This document shows positions 53,140-64,000 of a stretch of DNA of 64,000 nt, piece by piece. Within the stretch, counting starts at the first letter, position 1. Each line of letters starts with the position of its first letter. Source of the stretch: Helicoverpa zea (taxonomy: Eukaryota > Arthropoda > Insecta > Lepidoptera > Noctuidae); contig NC_061459.1 of the NCBI RefSeq assembly GCF_022581195.2, positions 62,001-126,000 of the forward strand. Reading direction: 5' to 3'. Both the position numbers and the translations under genes were made by a program. The notes under the pieces are model-generated. The model did not search any database, was not told the origin of the DNA, and worked only from the letters and a program-made list of their open reading frames with translations.

Positions 53140-53545
53140 CATACTTGAGAGATTGGTTGTCTACCCACTAAACCACCACGACTTCAACTAAGTCACCACG
53201 ACTTTGTCATCTATTTAATGTTTTTTTACGTAATAATACGTGTAATATTTTTGCCACACACAACTTAAATGCGGACTAATTAGAATCACTACTTTTATCC
53301 CTATGGTCACATCTATTGCAGTTCAGTTCTCAGCGTTTTGTTTAGTCTGCTGTGCTTTTGCCGTTAAAGTACAAAAATTAAATATATGGAACGTTTCTAA
53401 TGGTTATGCGTATTCCGTTGTTTTCAAGTCAACGGGCCCTTAAAATTCAATATCAGACTATTCAGATCTTTGATTTTGCTGACCCCGTAGTCGCTGGCAT
53501 AAGGGACAGGATCCGCGTACGAAGTCGCGGGCAGAAGCTAGTATT
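53140..53545 (-). mobile_element. Dispersed repeat block C, copy 1
   Basis: Reverse complement of 56957-57328, including ...GATCCGCGTACGAAGTCGCG and AGAAGCTAGT at the end. Belongs to the TAGCTTCTGCCCGCGACTTCG repeat class. Confidence 0.75.
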
Positions 53546-54446
53546 GAAATAAGTTCATACAAACCAAAATTACCACCGAAAACCATACATAACCAGTCTA
53601 GTTTTTAGTAATTTGTAATATGTCGATTTTAAGGTAGGTATTTGTTGAGTTTTAAATTGGTTCTCATTTTTGGGCTTTGGGCTTTTCTACGTGCACTAGA
53701 TCTTCTGGGTGATAAGTTCCACACTCTAACTCTGTGTAGGTATAGTTACCGGCATGGATATTGAGCTTTCGGCGGAAGAGTGGGGATCGCTTTGCGCACT
53801 GTACACATAAGGCAATAAACCAATAAATCGCTTCTGCGCAGGTGAAGGTCATGGCTCGATATCCGTGCCGATAACTTTACCTGTCCTCTTTGATTCATAA
53901 ATTCACTTAAAGGGGTACTGAATGTTTTGTGCAGGTTCCTAGAGACAGTAACTCTGGTCTATCTAATAACTCAATAGATTAATTATATTCACATCGCCAG
54001 ATTTTGAAACCGACGATTTTAGCGAGCGACGTTATAGTTTTAACAATTAGTAGGTACATTTAGTTTGATCTAATCGTACTGATTAATTATAGGTAGGTAC
54101 AGTGACCCGGCGCCGCCAATGCTTCGCTGCCTTGTGTTAAGATAAAGCAACTGTTTAGCTCATAGCCTGTTGTGATAAAAAAAAACTTAGGTAGGTACCT
54201 ACTGCTTATCGTAAATCGTGAAAACAAAAATAATATAAAGTCACAGCAAAATGTATTCTACTTAAATCTATTCGGCGAATGAAAAAAAGGCAAATGCTAG
54301 TCGGAGTCGCACAAAGTACTTGTGCTTCGTTAGCGAGTTGTTTCCGTGTGCTTAGACTTACATGCTTGGGGGCTTAGACATTACCAAAGATCTTCTAGGG
54401 ATCTAGGGCATAGTCACATTAGTCACTCAGGGATAGAGGTGTATTT
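53546..54446. other. Upstream region, no feature found
   Basis: AT-rich, with one short minus-strand open frame (53664-53852) lacking recognisable family features. No convincing exon. Confidence 0.5.
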
Positions 54447-55429
54447 CAGCAGTTTTAGCTTGTGTTGATCTATCTACGACTGAATGTATAGTAAGGTTAT
54501 TCGGCAGTTTTAGCTTGTGTTGATCTATCTACGACTGAATGTATAGTAAGGTTATTCAGCAGTTTTAGCTTGTGTTGATCTATCTACGACTGAATGTATA
54601 GTAAGGTTATTCAGCAGTTTTAGCTTGTGTTGATCTATCTACGACTGAATGTATAGTAAGGTTATTCAGCAGTTTTAGCTTGTGTTGATCTATCTACGAC
54701 TGAATGTATAGTAAGGTTATTCAGCAGTTTTAGCTTGTGTTGATCTATCTACGACTGAATGTATAGTAAGGTTATTCAGTAGTTTTAGCTTGTGTTGATC
54801 TATCTACGACTGAATGTATAGTAAGGTTATTCAGCAGTTTTAGCTTGTGTTGATCTATCTACGACTGAATGTATAGTAAGGTTATTCAGCAGTTTTAGCT
54901 TGTGTTGATCTATCTACGACTGAATGTATAGTAAGGTTATTCAGCAGTTTTAGCTTGTGTTGATCTATCTACGACTGAATGTATAGTAAGGTTATTCAGC
55001 AGTTTTAGCTTGTGTTGATCTATCTACGACTGAATGTATAGTAAGGTTATTCAGCAGTTTTAGCTTGTGTTGATCTATCTACGACTGAATGTATAGTAAG
55101 GTTATTCAGCAGTTTTAGCTTGTGTTGATCTATCTACGACTGAATGTATAGTAAGGTTATTCAGCAGTTTTAGCTTGTGTTGATCTATCTACGACTGAAT
55201 GTATAGCAAGGTTATTCAGCAGTTTTAGCTTGTGTTGATCTATCTACGACTGAATGTATAGTAAGGTTATTCAGCAGTTTTAGCTTGTGTTGATCTATCT
55301 ACGACTGAATGTATAGTAAGGTTATTCAGCAGTTTTAGCTTGTGTTGATCTATCTACGACTGAATGTATAGTAAGGTTATTCAGCAGTTTTAGCTTGTGT
55401 TGATCTATCTACGACTGAATGTATAGTAA
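54447..55429. repeat. Tandem array, 18 copies of a 55 bp unit
   Basis: Unit CAGCAGTTTTAGCTTGTGTT...GGTTATT. The copies start every 55 bp from 54447 to 55382; the last is partial. Only isolated differences are seen (CGGCAG in copy 2, CAGTAG near 54777, TATAGCAAGG near 55200). Confidence 0.95.
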
Positions 55430-55604
55430 AGTCCCGAAACTACTGAACCGGTTTAAAAAAACTAACAGTATTGGGTGGCAGCTAGACTATCCCCGAGTAA
55501 CAATGTTTTGTCCGGCAACGTGAAAGTCTCCTGGGGTACGCGGGGGTAAAACCCATGCAAAAGTGGTATTTTAAAACTGCCCTTTCGAGGCTTTTAGGCT
55601 TACC

Positions 55605-55892
55605 TAGGGCTGCCATCCGTCCGGGTTTCCCCGGATTTGTCCTCGTTTAGAGGCCGTCCGGGGGCCGTCCGGGCGGGGTTTTAAGAAGTGTCCGGGGAAA
55701 ACCCGGACACTTTTTATGTAAGGAAGCACCTCATTGAATTTAAGTATATGTTAATAGTAAATGGATTACAAATTAGGTATTATTTTGTTTAAAAAAATCG
55801 TACTCGTTCGGGGAAAAAATGCGATTTACGCCAAATGTCCGGGTTTTTTTAATGTTTGTCCGGGTTTGGCGAAATTCGAGATGGCAGCCCTA
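55605..55892. mobile_element. hAT miniature element (MITE), 8 bp target duplication GGCTTACC
   Basis: Ends TAGGGCTGCCATC and GATGGCAGCCCTA, flanked by GGCTTACC at 55597-55604 and 55893-55900. 288 bp, with repeated TCCGGG motifs near the left end and CCGGGTTT motifs near the right. No transposase. Confidence 0.92.
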
Positions 55893-56639
55893 GGCTTACC
55901 TAATGTTCACTTACCGCAATTTCTCAATCTGAACACCATACTTTGATGAAATGGATCCGAATGAAGTATAAAATCGGTCAGCTTAAGTTCTTAAATCAAG
56001 TGTTTCGAGTAAAGTATAGTCAATAGACTTAATAAGATATATCACTTGCTTTGTCAAACAATATGAACTTTACAGCACCAACGAAAGTCAAAGCTGTTGG
56101 GACTTTTTACAACGTAGTCACTTTGGATTTCTGATATTACTTAAATTAATTCCTAGTCATTAAAATCTCTGACCTAGATATATATTAATGGGATTTTAGA
56201 CATTTTCACACTTGGTCAATTTGCAGGAAGTAGGTACTCAATCCAGGTAATTTTTAAATAACCCGTCGGTACAAGGTATTCGTTAAATAACCGACGGAAG
56301 CTTACGCCTCCCTGGTCTACAATCGCGTAACCCTCGGTTTTGTAATGCGTTCCTCTAATCTTGCATTACCGACAACGCTATTGTCGGCGTGTGAGCGCAC
56401 GCGCTCGCGTGCTGCCCTACTTCTTGCGTCGCCCGATAGATAGCAATAAGTGCCGGCTGTTTACATCGATCTATTCCTTTTTGATATTCCCAATGCGACA
56501 ACTGCGACAAGCACTTAGGTACTTAGCTAACATTACCTGTACGTGTGCGTTATTCCCTGCACTGCATGGCCAGTAGTTTCGCAATAGAACCGACTGCACA
56601 AACAAGTTAGATATTTCTAGTGTAGTGTGCGCAACACTG

Positions 56640-56820
56640 AAGTAATCGGAGGTGGCAAGTCGTAATCAGAATAAAGTGGCATCGGCGAGTGTCGCGGGTC
56701 GGGTGCGCCGTCACGGTCGCCGTGTGTCACGTCAGCGCTGAGTCACGCCGCCTGGCGCCGCCGGCGCTCAGCTGCCAGGGCCTTCCTTTGTGCACGTTAC
56801 GCGGCTGCTAACACATTCAA
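56640..56820. other. GC/CpG-rich patch, possible regulatory or 5' exon region
   Basis: GGCGAGTGTCGCGGGTCGGG and following bases are strongly CpG-rich against an AT-rich background. No conserved coding frame or confident splice site found. Confidence 0.3.
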
Positions 56821-56956
56821 ACTAAATCCAAAACATACGTCTATCATTACAGTTGTAACTAACTTTTTGTTCTACTTATCTCATTGTTTATTAGATGCCG
56901 CCCCTAAGACGACCCACTAACCGATGTGGTGTCTCCTAATAGTATTATTATATTAA

Positions 56957-57925
56957 TTACTAGCTTCTGCCCGCGACTTCGTACGCGGATCCTGTCCCTT
57001 ATGCCAGCGACTACGGGGTCAGCAAAATCAAAGATCTGAATAGTCTGATATTGAATTTTAAGGGACCGAAGAGAAACGTTCTATATACTTAATTTTTGTA
57101 CTTTAACAGCAAAAGCACAGCAGATTAAACAAAACGCTGAGAACTGAACCGCAATAGACGTGACCATAGGGATAAAAGTAGTGATTCTAATTAGTCCGCA
57201 TTTGTGTGTGGCAAAAATATTACACAAGTATTATTACGTAAAAAAACATTAAATAGATGACAAAGTCGTGGTGACTTAGTGGAAGTCGTGGTGGTTTAGT
57301 GGGTAGAGAACCAATCTCTCAAGTATGAGCTGAAGGGTGAGGATACCTCGGTGGACTTTAAACGCAGATTACGCGCTCCCTGTGCTTACCATGAGGCACC
57401 TACCCTCCGAGCAGGGCTACTAATCCTGCTCTAGCGACTCCACTCTGGACGGCCAAGCCAAACCAGAGGCGTGAGACCTACCCCCGTCATGGTTCTAGCT
57501 GGGCTCCTGGAGTTCCACATCAGGTGTAGGTGTGGTTCAATTTTTATAAGTCAACAGAGAGTGCTTATCAGATTGAACAACTTTTTCTAAAACGTCATAC
57601 CTCTATATGCTATAGTCTAGCTGGGCCCCTGGAGTTCCACATCAGGTGTTTTAGATCTTCAATTTGTGTAAGTCAATAGAAAGTGCTTATCAAATTGAAC
57701 AACTTTTGCTAAAACGTCATACCTGTATATGGTATAGAGAAGCTGGGCTCTTGGGGTTCCACATCAGGTGTTCCAGATCTTAAAATTTATTATCTCAGCT
57801 GAAAATGCTCATCACATGAAACAATTTTTGCCATGGCACCATTTTTGTATCTCTTATAGTTTTGTTGGTCTGTTGGGGTTGTGCATCAGGTCTTCAAGTT
57901 TCGAAGATAAATTATAGCCTATATG
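56957..57925. mobile_element. Mirrored repeat cluster (blocks C', B, A')
   Basis: 56957-57328 is the reverse complement of 53140-53545, 57329-57495 is a direct copy of 52512-52690, and 57490-57925 is the reverse complement of 51798-52215. The cluster repeats the content of 51.8-53.5 kb with the outer blocks inverted and the middle one not. Confidence 0.75.
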
Positions 57926-58350
57926 TTGACCAGGCTTAATACTGATACAACAAAGAAAAAATCATTGAAATCCGTTCAGTATTTCGGAAGATTAGCGTGT
58001 ACAAATCTAAGAAGATGTATACAAACTTTCATCCCCTATTTTATCCCCTTAGGGATGGAATTTATCAAAATCCTTTCTTAAGAGTTGCCTACGCCATAGT
58101 AGCTTTATGCATGCAAAGTCTCAGTCCGATCGGTTTAAAATTGACAAAGTTTCATACAAACTTTCATCCCCTATTTTATCCCCTTGGGGGTAGAATTGAT
58201 CAAAATCCTTTCTTAGCGGATGCCTACGTCATAACATCTACCTGCATGCCAAATTTCAGCCCGTTCCGTCCAGTGGTTTCAGCTGTGCATTGATAGATCA
58301 CTATGTCAGTCAGTCAGTCAGTCAGTCACCTTTGAGTTTTATATATTTAG
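57926..58350 (+). repeat. Degenerate two-fold repeat with TTTCATCCCCTATTTTATCCCC, ending in (TCAG)n
   Basis: CAAACTTTCATCCCCTATTT occurs at about 58022 and 58153, each followed by a similar ATCAAAATCCTTTCTTA segment. A (CAGT)n run closes the block at 58300-58328. Such sequence is typical of degenerate lepidopteran LINE/SINE tails; class unknown. Confidence 0.5.
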
Positions 58351-58945
58351 ATTTGGACGTGGGATATATCAACAAAATGTTGGAAGCTGTGATGATGTCA
58401 GAGGTAAGTAATTTCAGGTCATTGGCCTAACCTCAACAGTGTCTATAATTTGCCATGAATAGAAATAAATGTCCTACTGTTTTCTGCTTACCTAAGTATG
58501 TAATCTGGTTTCCTTTCAAGATCATCATCATGCCACTTGATGGATTCATAATGGGATTTTAATTGATTTAGCAAATAACTTACAGTATGTAGATAAGAAA
58601 CTATCCAAAACACCTATGAGAATCTTGGTGTTCTGGACTCTATTTTAAAAGGGTTTAATGAATGGAATATGTTACTAGGTGTATGCCTAGTTTGATCAAA
58701 ATCCGTTTAGCTGTTTAATCGTAAAGAAGTAGCTTTACATACACAGCCGCAAACTTTCGCCTCTAAAGACGAAAGATTGTTAGTGTGATAAAATTATGGT
58801 GCATCAAGAAAAAATAAGTTGAAAATTCAGTTTAATATGAACAATTAGATTAAACTGCAATGTAAGTGCAATACCAACTTATCTACTTAATAATATATAA
58901 TTCCTCTAAAAAAATTAGTTCAAGTTGAAACTTGAACTAATATTT

Positions 58946-59250
58946 TTACTTTAACAAAGAAGGTACAAAGGCCGCCAGGTAGCTACATTTTTGAAGTAAC
59001 GTCTCGATCAGGTAAAGCAAGCAACCGTGAGCAAGCAGCTTCAGAAGGGCGAATTTGGTTCCGAGCCAACTCAGGTACGGCAACATCCCGCAGGCCACCG
59101 CAGGCAGTGGCGAACAATACGAGCCGGCACGGCGGGCGGGGCGGGGCGCGGGGGGCGGGGGACGGCGCCGGCAGCTGCGCGCACGCACACCGCGCCGCCG
59201 TGTTTACTAACACGCGAGCACGTGTGTGCGTGCGGGCCCCGCCACCACGC
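58946..59250 (-). other. CpG-rich patch with a 46-codon hydrophobic minus-strand ORF
   Basis: 59090-59250 is very GC-rich. Just downstream on the minus strand, an ATG at 59086 opens 46 codons (MLPYLSWLGTKFALLKLLAH...) rich in Leu. No family is recognised and no splice context is clear. It could be a 5' non-coding exon or promoter of kug with a chance ORF. Confidence 0.25.
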
Positions 59251-59569
59251 CTTGTCGTGCCACAAACCTGCCTCTATGCGTCGCACTTCAAATTCTTAAC
59301 GAGTAATATTTCGATAAAACAAAGTTTTGAATGGCCACTCTACAAGCCTATACGATTGCAATGTAGTGCAAGACAATCAAGACAATCTTTTGGAATCCTG
59401 GTTTGGAGAACAGAATGTCTCATTCAAATTCAGTGACTAAATATAGATGGATGCAACTGGTTGGCTTAGTAGCCTTGCTTACTTATGCTTGCTGTTCCTA
59501 CGCTACTGATTGTGGCATGATGGCTAATGTAGCAGTTAAAGTTTAACCACTATGCCGGCACTACATCTT

Positions 59570-59700
59570 AATACAAAGTTCGCAGTGTGGCACCGTGGAG
59601 TGCGGTGAGGGGCCGGGGCAGCAGACGGCGGGGACCGGGGGCGGGGCGCTCGGCCGCTGTCCGCGTTTGTTTATTAACAGGCGGCCGATGAACTTAACAT
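59570..59700. other. GC-rich patch, possible promoter or 5' exon
   Basis: GGGGCCGGGGCAGCAGACGG and GGGGCGGGGCGCTCGG in an otherwise AT-rich area. No coding signal. Confidence 0.25.
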
Positions 59701-61260
59701 AAATCGTCTCCTCCACGTACACGCACACACGCAGCCGCGCGATGCGATAAGCTGCATCTTACGCAACCGACTCCGTGTCACTTGTCTGCTTCGAAAGCTG
59801 GACACTGCGCGAGGCACACGGATATATTCTTGTGTCCCACACAGAGACCGCCCGTCTATACCAGATTGCATACCAAGTCGACAGAAAATGCTCGGATGGA
59901 AACCGAGCTTAGGTCTGGTGGGGTCTACGATAACATTCGATTGAGATTATTTAAATAATATGGAGGACTAACAACTAAAAAACACAGACAGTCCTCACTG
60001 ATGGGGTACAGGACAATACTAAATTCTATGGATACTTAAGTACAGAGAAAGGAATACTTGCTAAATAATCAATCAACCATATAAGTTGAAAGCTAAATGA
60101 AAAAGTTTCGGCATTCTGACCGAGGACACTGTAGTAAGAAATGGATCTATATCATGCTGTTTACACAATCTGTTAAAATTTCTGTTGCACGCACAATGTT
60201 TGACTTCTGTCTATAATTTGTTGAAGATAATGGCACACGCAAAGGTGGATTAAACCTTCTAGACTTCCTAGGAGCATTAAAATTAAAGGGAAACTGGCAA
60301 GTTGTATGGGATTTGTTTGGTACCCACTCCAACAGTAAAGTACGATATATCATTAGAAAGGTATTTACGTGTAGAATAATAAAAACGATGGAGCTTGGGG
60401 CTTGCCTCAATAAGCAAAGGTTATAATAGTCTATTCTATGGAGTCATACTAAGGCAATACAACCATCATATGATTTGAAAAAACTTTTTTATTCGTCTTT
60501 TTTAAAGAGAAATTCTTCAACATCTCTCAGCACCTCTTCAGGAGAGGTGTTCGAGTCGTAATAAATGTACTATGTTAACATCATTTGCGAATCTTCAGTT
60601 ACCCATTCTGTTCCAAGGTCGTTTGGTTTCCTGACTTATCAACCTCAATGATAACACTGATGCTGGATGCTAAAATGGTGGATGTTAATAATACAACACA
60701 CGACAAGTTTCTCTACCAGTTTTTGTTGACACAGTTGGATTTAAGAACTAGATACTTCTACGTTGATGATTTATGAACATTCCACATTCTATTCGTCGTT
60801 GTCAAGCGAAATGGACAAGGATTTGGGACTAGCCGTCATAGTACTTTTTTTTTGCCTTGCCAAGGCCTATGCAATAGTACTATAATCAACACTGTTGGAC
60901 AGGGTACCAAAGCCACCGCAATCGGAAATCGCGCGGCGATTAACTATTAGCCAGAGGAATAAATAGATGCAATAAATGATTTTTTTTACAAAAGCTGAGG
61001 TAGTTTTCACTTTTTGATGATAACACAAATACATAATAAACCTTATACTTAATATTTGTATTTTTTCCGCTTATTTCTGAAATCAAGTGCTAAAAGTGTT
61101 AAGTTAGATCGCATAGGTAAACTTAAAAACATGGTAGCAGAAGTTAGCGGCGGCATCTTCGTCTTATTACAATCTCCTAGATATGAATGAATGCAGACGT
61201 TCAGACCCTAGCAAACGTGAATTTGTCAGGTTATTTATACTAATTTAAAGGGAAAACATA
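59701..61260. other. Upstream region, no gene recognised
   Basis: Mostly AT-rich. Short open frames (for example 60147-60410 minus, 60585-60776 plus) lack recognisable family features. Confidence 0.5.
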
Positions 61261-61325
61261 TTTGTTTGTACGCTAAATGCTTCATAACTACTAAACCGTT
61301 TTAAAAAAGTCTCACTGTTGGAAAG
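61261..61325. repeat. Direct repeat of about 65 bp (also 62656-62720)
   Basis: TTTGTTTGTACGCTAAATGC...AAGTCTCACTGTTGGAAA occurs at both places, the second directly abutting the right end of the inverted-repeat element at 61995-62655. Confidence 0.85.
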
Positions 61326-61726
61326 CATTATTCTCTACAAGAATCCACAATTTTTTTCTTCTGGCCGGCACTTTCAGTTTTGGGTACGAAATGAATGTTG
61401 TCCTTTATATTTGCGGTTTTTCAAGAACATTGTGTATGAATTTTGACTGCATTGATAACTTTGTTATTTATTTATGCACAAAATGTTACTATTTGTTTTA
61501 TTGTTACGTAGTGGTATATTGTTATTATGTATTAAATATACAACATATGAATAAAAAAGCTAGGTTTAAATGAAATGAATAATGATAAAATCTTTCATAT
61601 TAATGCAGTGCGATAAACACTGCATGCTCGCTCGATAGATGGCGTTGTCCTGGTCTAAATCGCGCTATGGTTTCGTTACATTGCTAAGTATAAGTAGTAC
61701 TTAAAAAAAAATCAAATAATTTCATG

Positions 61727-61805
61727 TGATAGCGTCATCTACCTCTGAATTTCAGAGGTAGATGACGCTATCAGAGATTTATTTCAGAGTCTGAAATAAA
61801 TCTCT
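61727..61805. repeat. Two abutting perfect hairpins
   Basis: 61727-61773: 23 bp arms (TGATAGCGTCATCTACCTCT...) around a single base. 61773-61805: 15 bp arms (AGAGATTTATTTCAG) around a 3-base loop. Both are exact by eye. Confidence 0.9.
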
Positions 61806-61994
61806 TTTATTCTAAAAGATATTCGATTAAAAAATTCGACAATTTCGAATTTTTTTAGGTTAAAAAAAATGTTGTTTACGTGCTACTTTAGGTGTACATA
61901 TTTAGTTTGTTATATATTTAGTTAGTTGCATGTAAGTTAATTTAATTTGTTATACCTATACTTAGAGAAGAAAGAGACATACAAAAAATAAATT

Positions 61995-62655
61995 AGATCC
62001 CACCAAAAACATTAAATGTAAAAAAAAGCCAATCGTCTTCGCAATTCCTCCACCGTAAAAAGTTTTGAGATCGCATAGAAGCCAAGTCCTGTTCTACTTT
62101 ATTTGTAATAATAAATCAATATTTTGTGACTATATCAATAGTTTTGTTCACATTACAATAATACTGTCTTGGCCATGAGCACAAGTTAAAAGTCACTCCT
62201 TGTAATAATGTGTAAATACCATTGTATTGATAAATTCTATATGGACATGATTTTACTATTGGACTGATTATGGACTGATTGGAATTTGAGATCACCATGG
62301 ACTAAACATGCGCCATAGTACATGTGCAGTTCATTGATGTTGGATGATACTGACTGTCGGTCATTTAGGAACAATTGAATAAACTAAAAGTATTTAATTC
62401 TGTGATATTAAACTTCATGTTTGACTTTCACCTCTCCAAGATATGCTGTATTATATTTGTAGTTTATTGTGCTCATGGCCAAGTCAATATTATTGTAATG
62501 TGAACAAAACTATTGATATAGTCACAAAATATTGATATATTATTACAAATAAAGTAGAACAGGACTTGGCTTCTATGCGATCTCAAAACTTTTTACGGTG
62601 GAGGAATTGCGAAGAGGATTGGCTTTTTTTTACATTTAATGTTTTTGGTGGGATT
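61995..62655. mobile_element. Miniature inverted-repeat element with about 180 bp TIRs
   Basis: The left arm (ATCCCACCAAAAACATTAAA... to GGCCATGAGCAC at about 62183) is mirrored by 62469-62655 (GTGCTCATGGCC ... TTTAATGTTTTTGGTGGGAT). The loop (62184-62468) is unique and non-coding. Small differences between arms. Confidence 0.85.
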
Positions 62656-62720
62656 TGTTTGTACGCTAAATGCTTCATAACTACTAAACCGTTTTAAAAA
62701 AGTCTCACTGTTGGAAACCT

Positions 62721-63500
62721 ACATTCCCAAGTAACATAGGCTATATTTTATACGGGTACGACCAAAAGTTCCCACAGCACGTGGGTGAAACCGTCGGAAA
62801 GCAGCTAGTTACTACTAAAGGAAGAGCTAATAATATGAAAGTCTAAAATCTCAAATAAAAGCGTGGCTAACAAAATAACTAGCAAGGCGCGTGCATTGCT
62901 TGCTTTGTGTGCGAGCCTGTGATCACCTGCGACATCAGTTTAAATGTACATGACATTAGCCATCCCCGGACAACCACTGGATTCATTTCATTCCTTTTCA
63001 GTGGTAACTTAAATCTCAAATTCTAATTTTAAACGGTCTACATAGGTAATATCAAAATTAGTTTTAAATAGAAGATTTGTTACTGAATGTAAGCATCCCT
63101 ATTCAGAATGACCACCTACTCACCCACAAAGTGCAGGTTAAGCAAATCTCGAAGGCTGCGGAAGTGTTTCAAAGAGTTATTGTTTGAAGTTTTAGTTCTA
63201 GTCTGTAAATGTACGCTGGTCCCACAGCAGGAGGAGTCAGAAGTGGTAAAAAACTGAATTCCTATACACAAGTCAATTTTTTCGTGATGTAAATCTGGCA
63301 ACAAGTCAGACAATTAGAGTGTTTCATTACGGAGAATATCATGCATGTTCACAGATATGATTATTAAGAAAAAAAAAAACATTCACACAGTAGAAGCTTA
63401 GACTGGACGTACATCGTGTAATACTCTTCGATTATGTAAAGAACGCATTCAGTAATGATGGACGACATTTAGTAGAATTAGGTGAGAGGTCAAGTGGTTG
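62721..63500. other. Upstream region, no feature found
   Basis: AT-rich sequence. A short 'GGAAAGCAGCTAGT' repeat end occurs at about 62795. No conserved coding frame. Confidence 0.5.
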
Positions 63501-63595
63501 TAAGGGGGCGCTCCGGCAGTCGGCGCGCGGCGACGCGACGCTCAGGGCGCGCGGCGCCGCTCTGCTGTCTCCGCCGCCCACTAGCCGACACCTTC
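63501..63595. other. CpG-rich patch, possible promoter or 5' exon
   Basis: GGCGCGCGGCGACGCGACGC and GGCGCGCGGCGCCGC against AT-rich flanks. No coding frame recognised. Confidence 0.3.
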
Positions 63596-64000
63596 ATGTC
63601 CTTTGGGCTTCCAACCCTATTCTACCTCTATGGCCTTCTAATTGAACATTGAATACATGGCGTATTCGATTTTTCTCTAATCACTGTCTTCATAAGACTC
63701 ATTGCTCGAATGCCTTAACTGTGAATGTCTGTGGAATGTTCTTTGCTGACTGTATGTTCCAAGTTTCTACAGGGCCTTGAGGGCGAAAATAGGTAACCAT
63801 CGAAGCAGAAACAAAAATTAAAATAAAGTAGTTATTTAATTAATTATCTGAGGCAGTACTTAACTTTCAAATTAAGTCTACGAGCCTGCAGACTACAGTC
63901 GGGCGACTGTTGGCCCGGTGGTTGGAAAAAAAATATTGTTCATACAAAATCGTTAATTTAATAAAAGTTTTTAGTCACTCCCATGTTAAGAGATATTTGT

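Overview
The window is a piece of an insect nuclear genome, most probably a moth or butterfly. It carries one very large, intron-rich gene. Around and inside that gene is a dense set of transposable elements of lepidopteran style: an R1-clade LINE remnant, tRNA-headed SINE fragments, the dispersed repeat with the 'TAGCTTCTGCCCGCGACTTCG' type end, hAT miniature elements, and Copia and gypsy-type LTR elements. The order-level assignment is inference from repeat style and gene structure.

The gene lies on the minus strand. Its coding part runs from an ATG at 40188 down to a TGA at 1094-1096, in 26 exons. I placed every exon end by hand on AG/GT sites. The exon lengths sum to 13,668 nt, exactly 4,556 codons including the stop, with consistent phase at every junction. 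The product is a 4,555-residue giant cadherin: signal peptide, 34 cadherin repeats, one EGF, one laminin G domain, four more EGFs, one transmembrane helix and a cytoplasmic tail of about 275 residues containing GGYHWDCSDW. One LamG, five EGFs and the FAT1-like first repeat identify it as the Fat-like cadherin (Drosophila kugelei; vertebrate FAT1/2/3 group) rather than Fat/FAT4 or Dachsous. In Drosophila this protein acts at the basal side of epithelia in planar-polarised migration and tube formation.

Layout. 1-1093 is the 3'UTR. 1094-5631 encodes the C-terminal half of the ectodomain, the membrane helix and the tail. 5632-14485 is an 8.9 kb intron holding a dead R1-like LINE, a perfect 9 x 65 bp tandem array and a large composite repeat. 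14486-23915 holds exons 21 to 14 with miniature inverted-repeat elements in intron 14. 23916-30399 is an intron containing a broken Copia element. 30400-40392 holds exons 13 to 1.

Upstream of the gene (40393-64000) I find no conserved host gene. This stretch is probably a first intron and/or 5' flank, because exon 1 begins at a clear splice acceptor and so at least one non-coding exon must lie further upstream. It contains a SINE, a hAT-like element with an 8 bp target duplication, and a gypsy-like LTR retrotransposon (44457-51741, target duplication CATA). A LINE sits inside its 5' LTR and a 2.56 kb foldback element with 9 bp target duplications sits inside its 3' LTR. Further on are an 18-copy 55 bp tandem array, a second hAT miniature element, mirrored repeat blocks, a long-TIR miniature element and several CpG-rich patches that could be promoter or 5' exon candidates.
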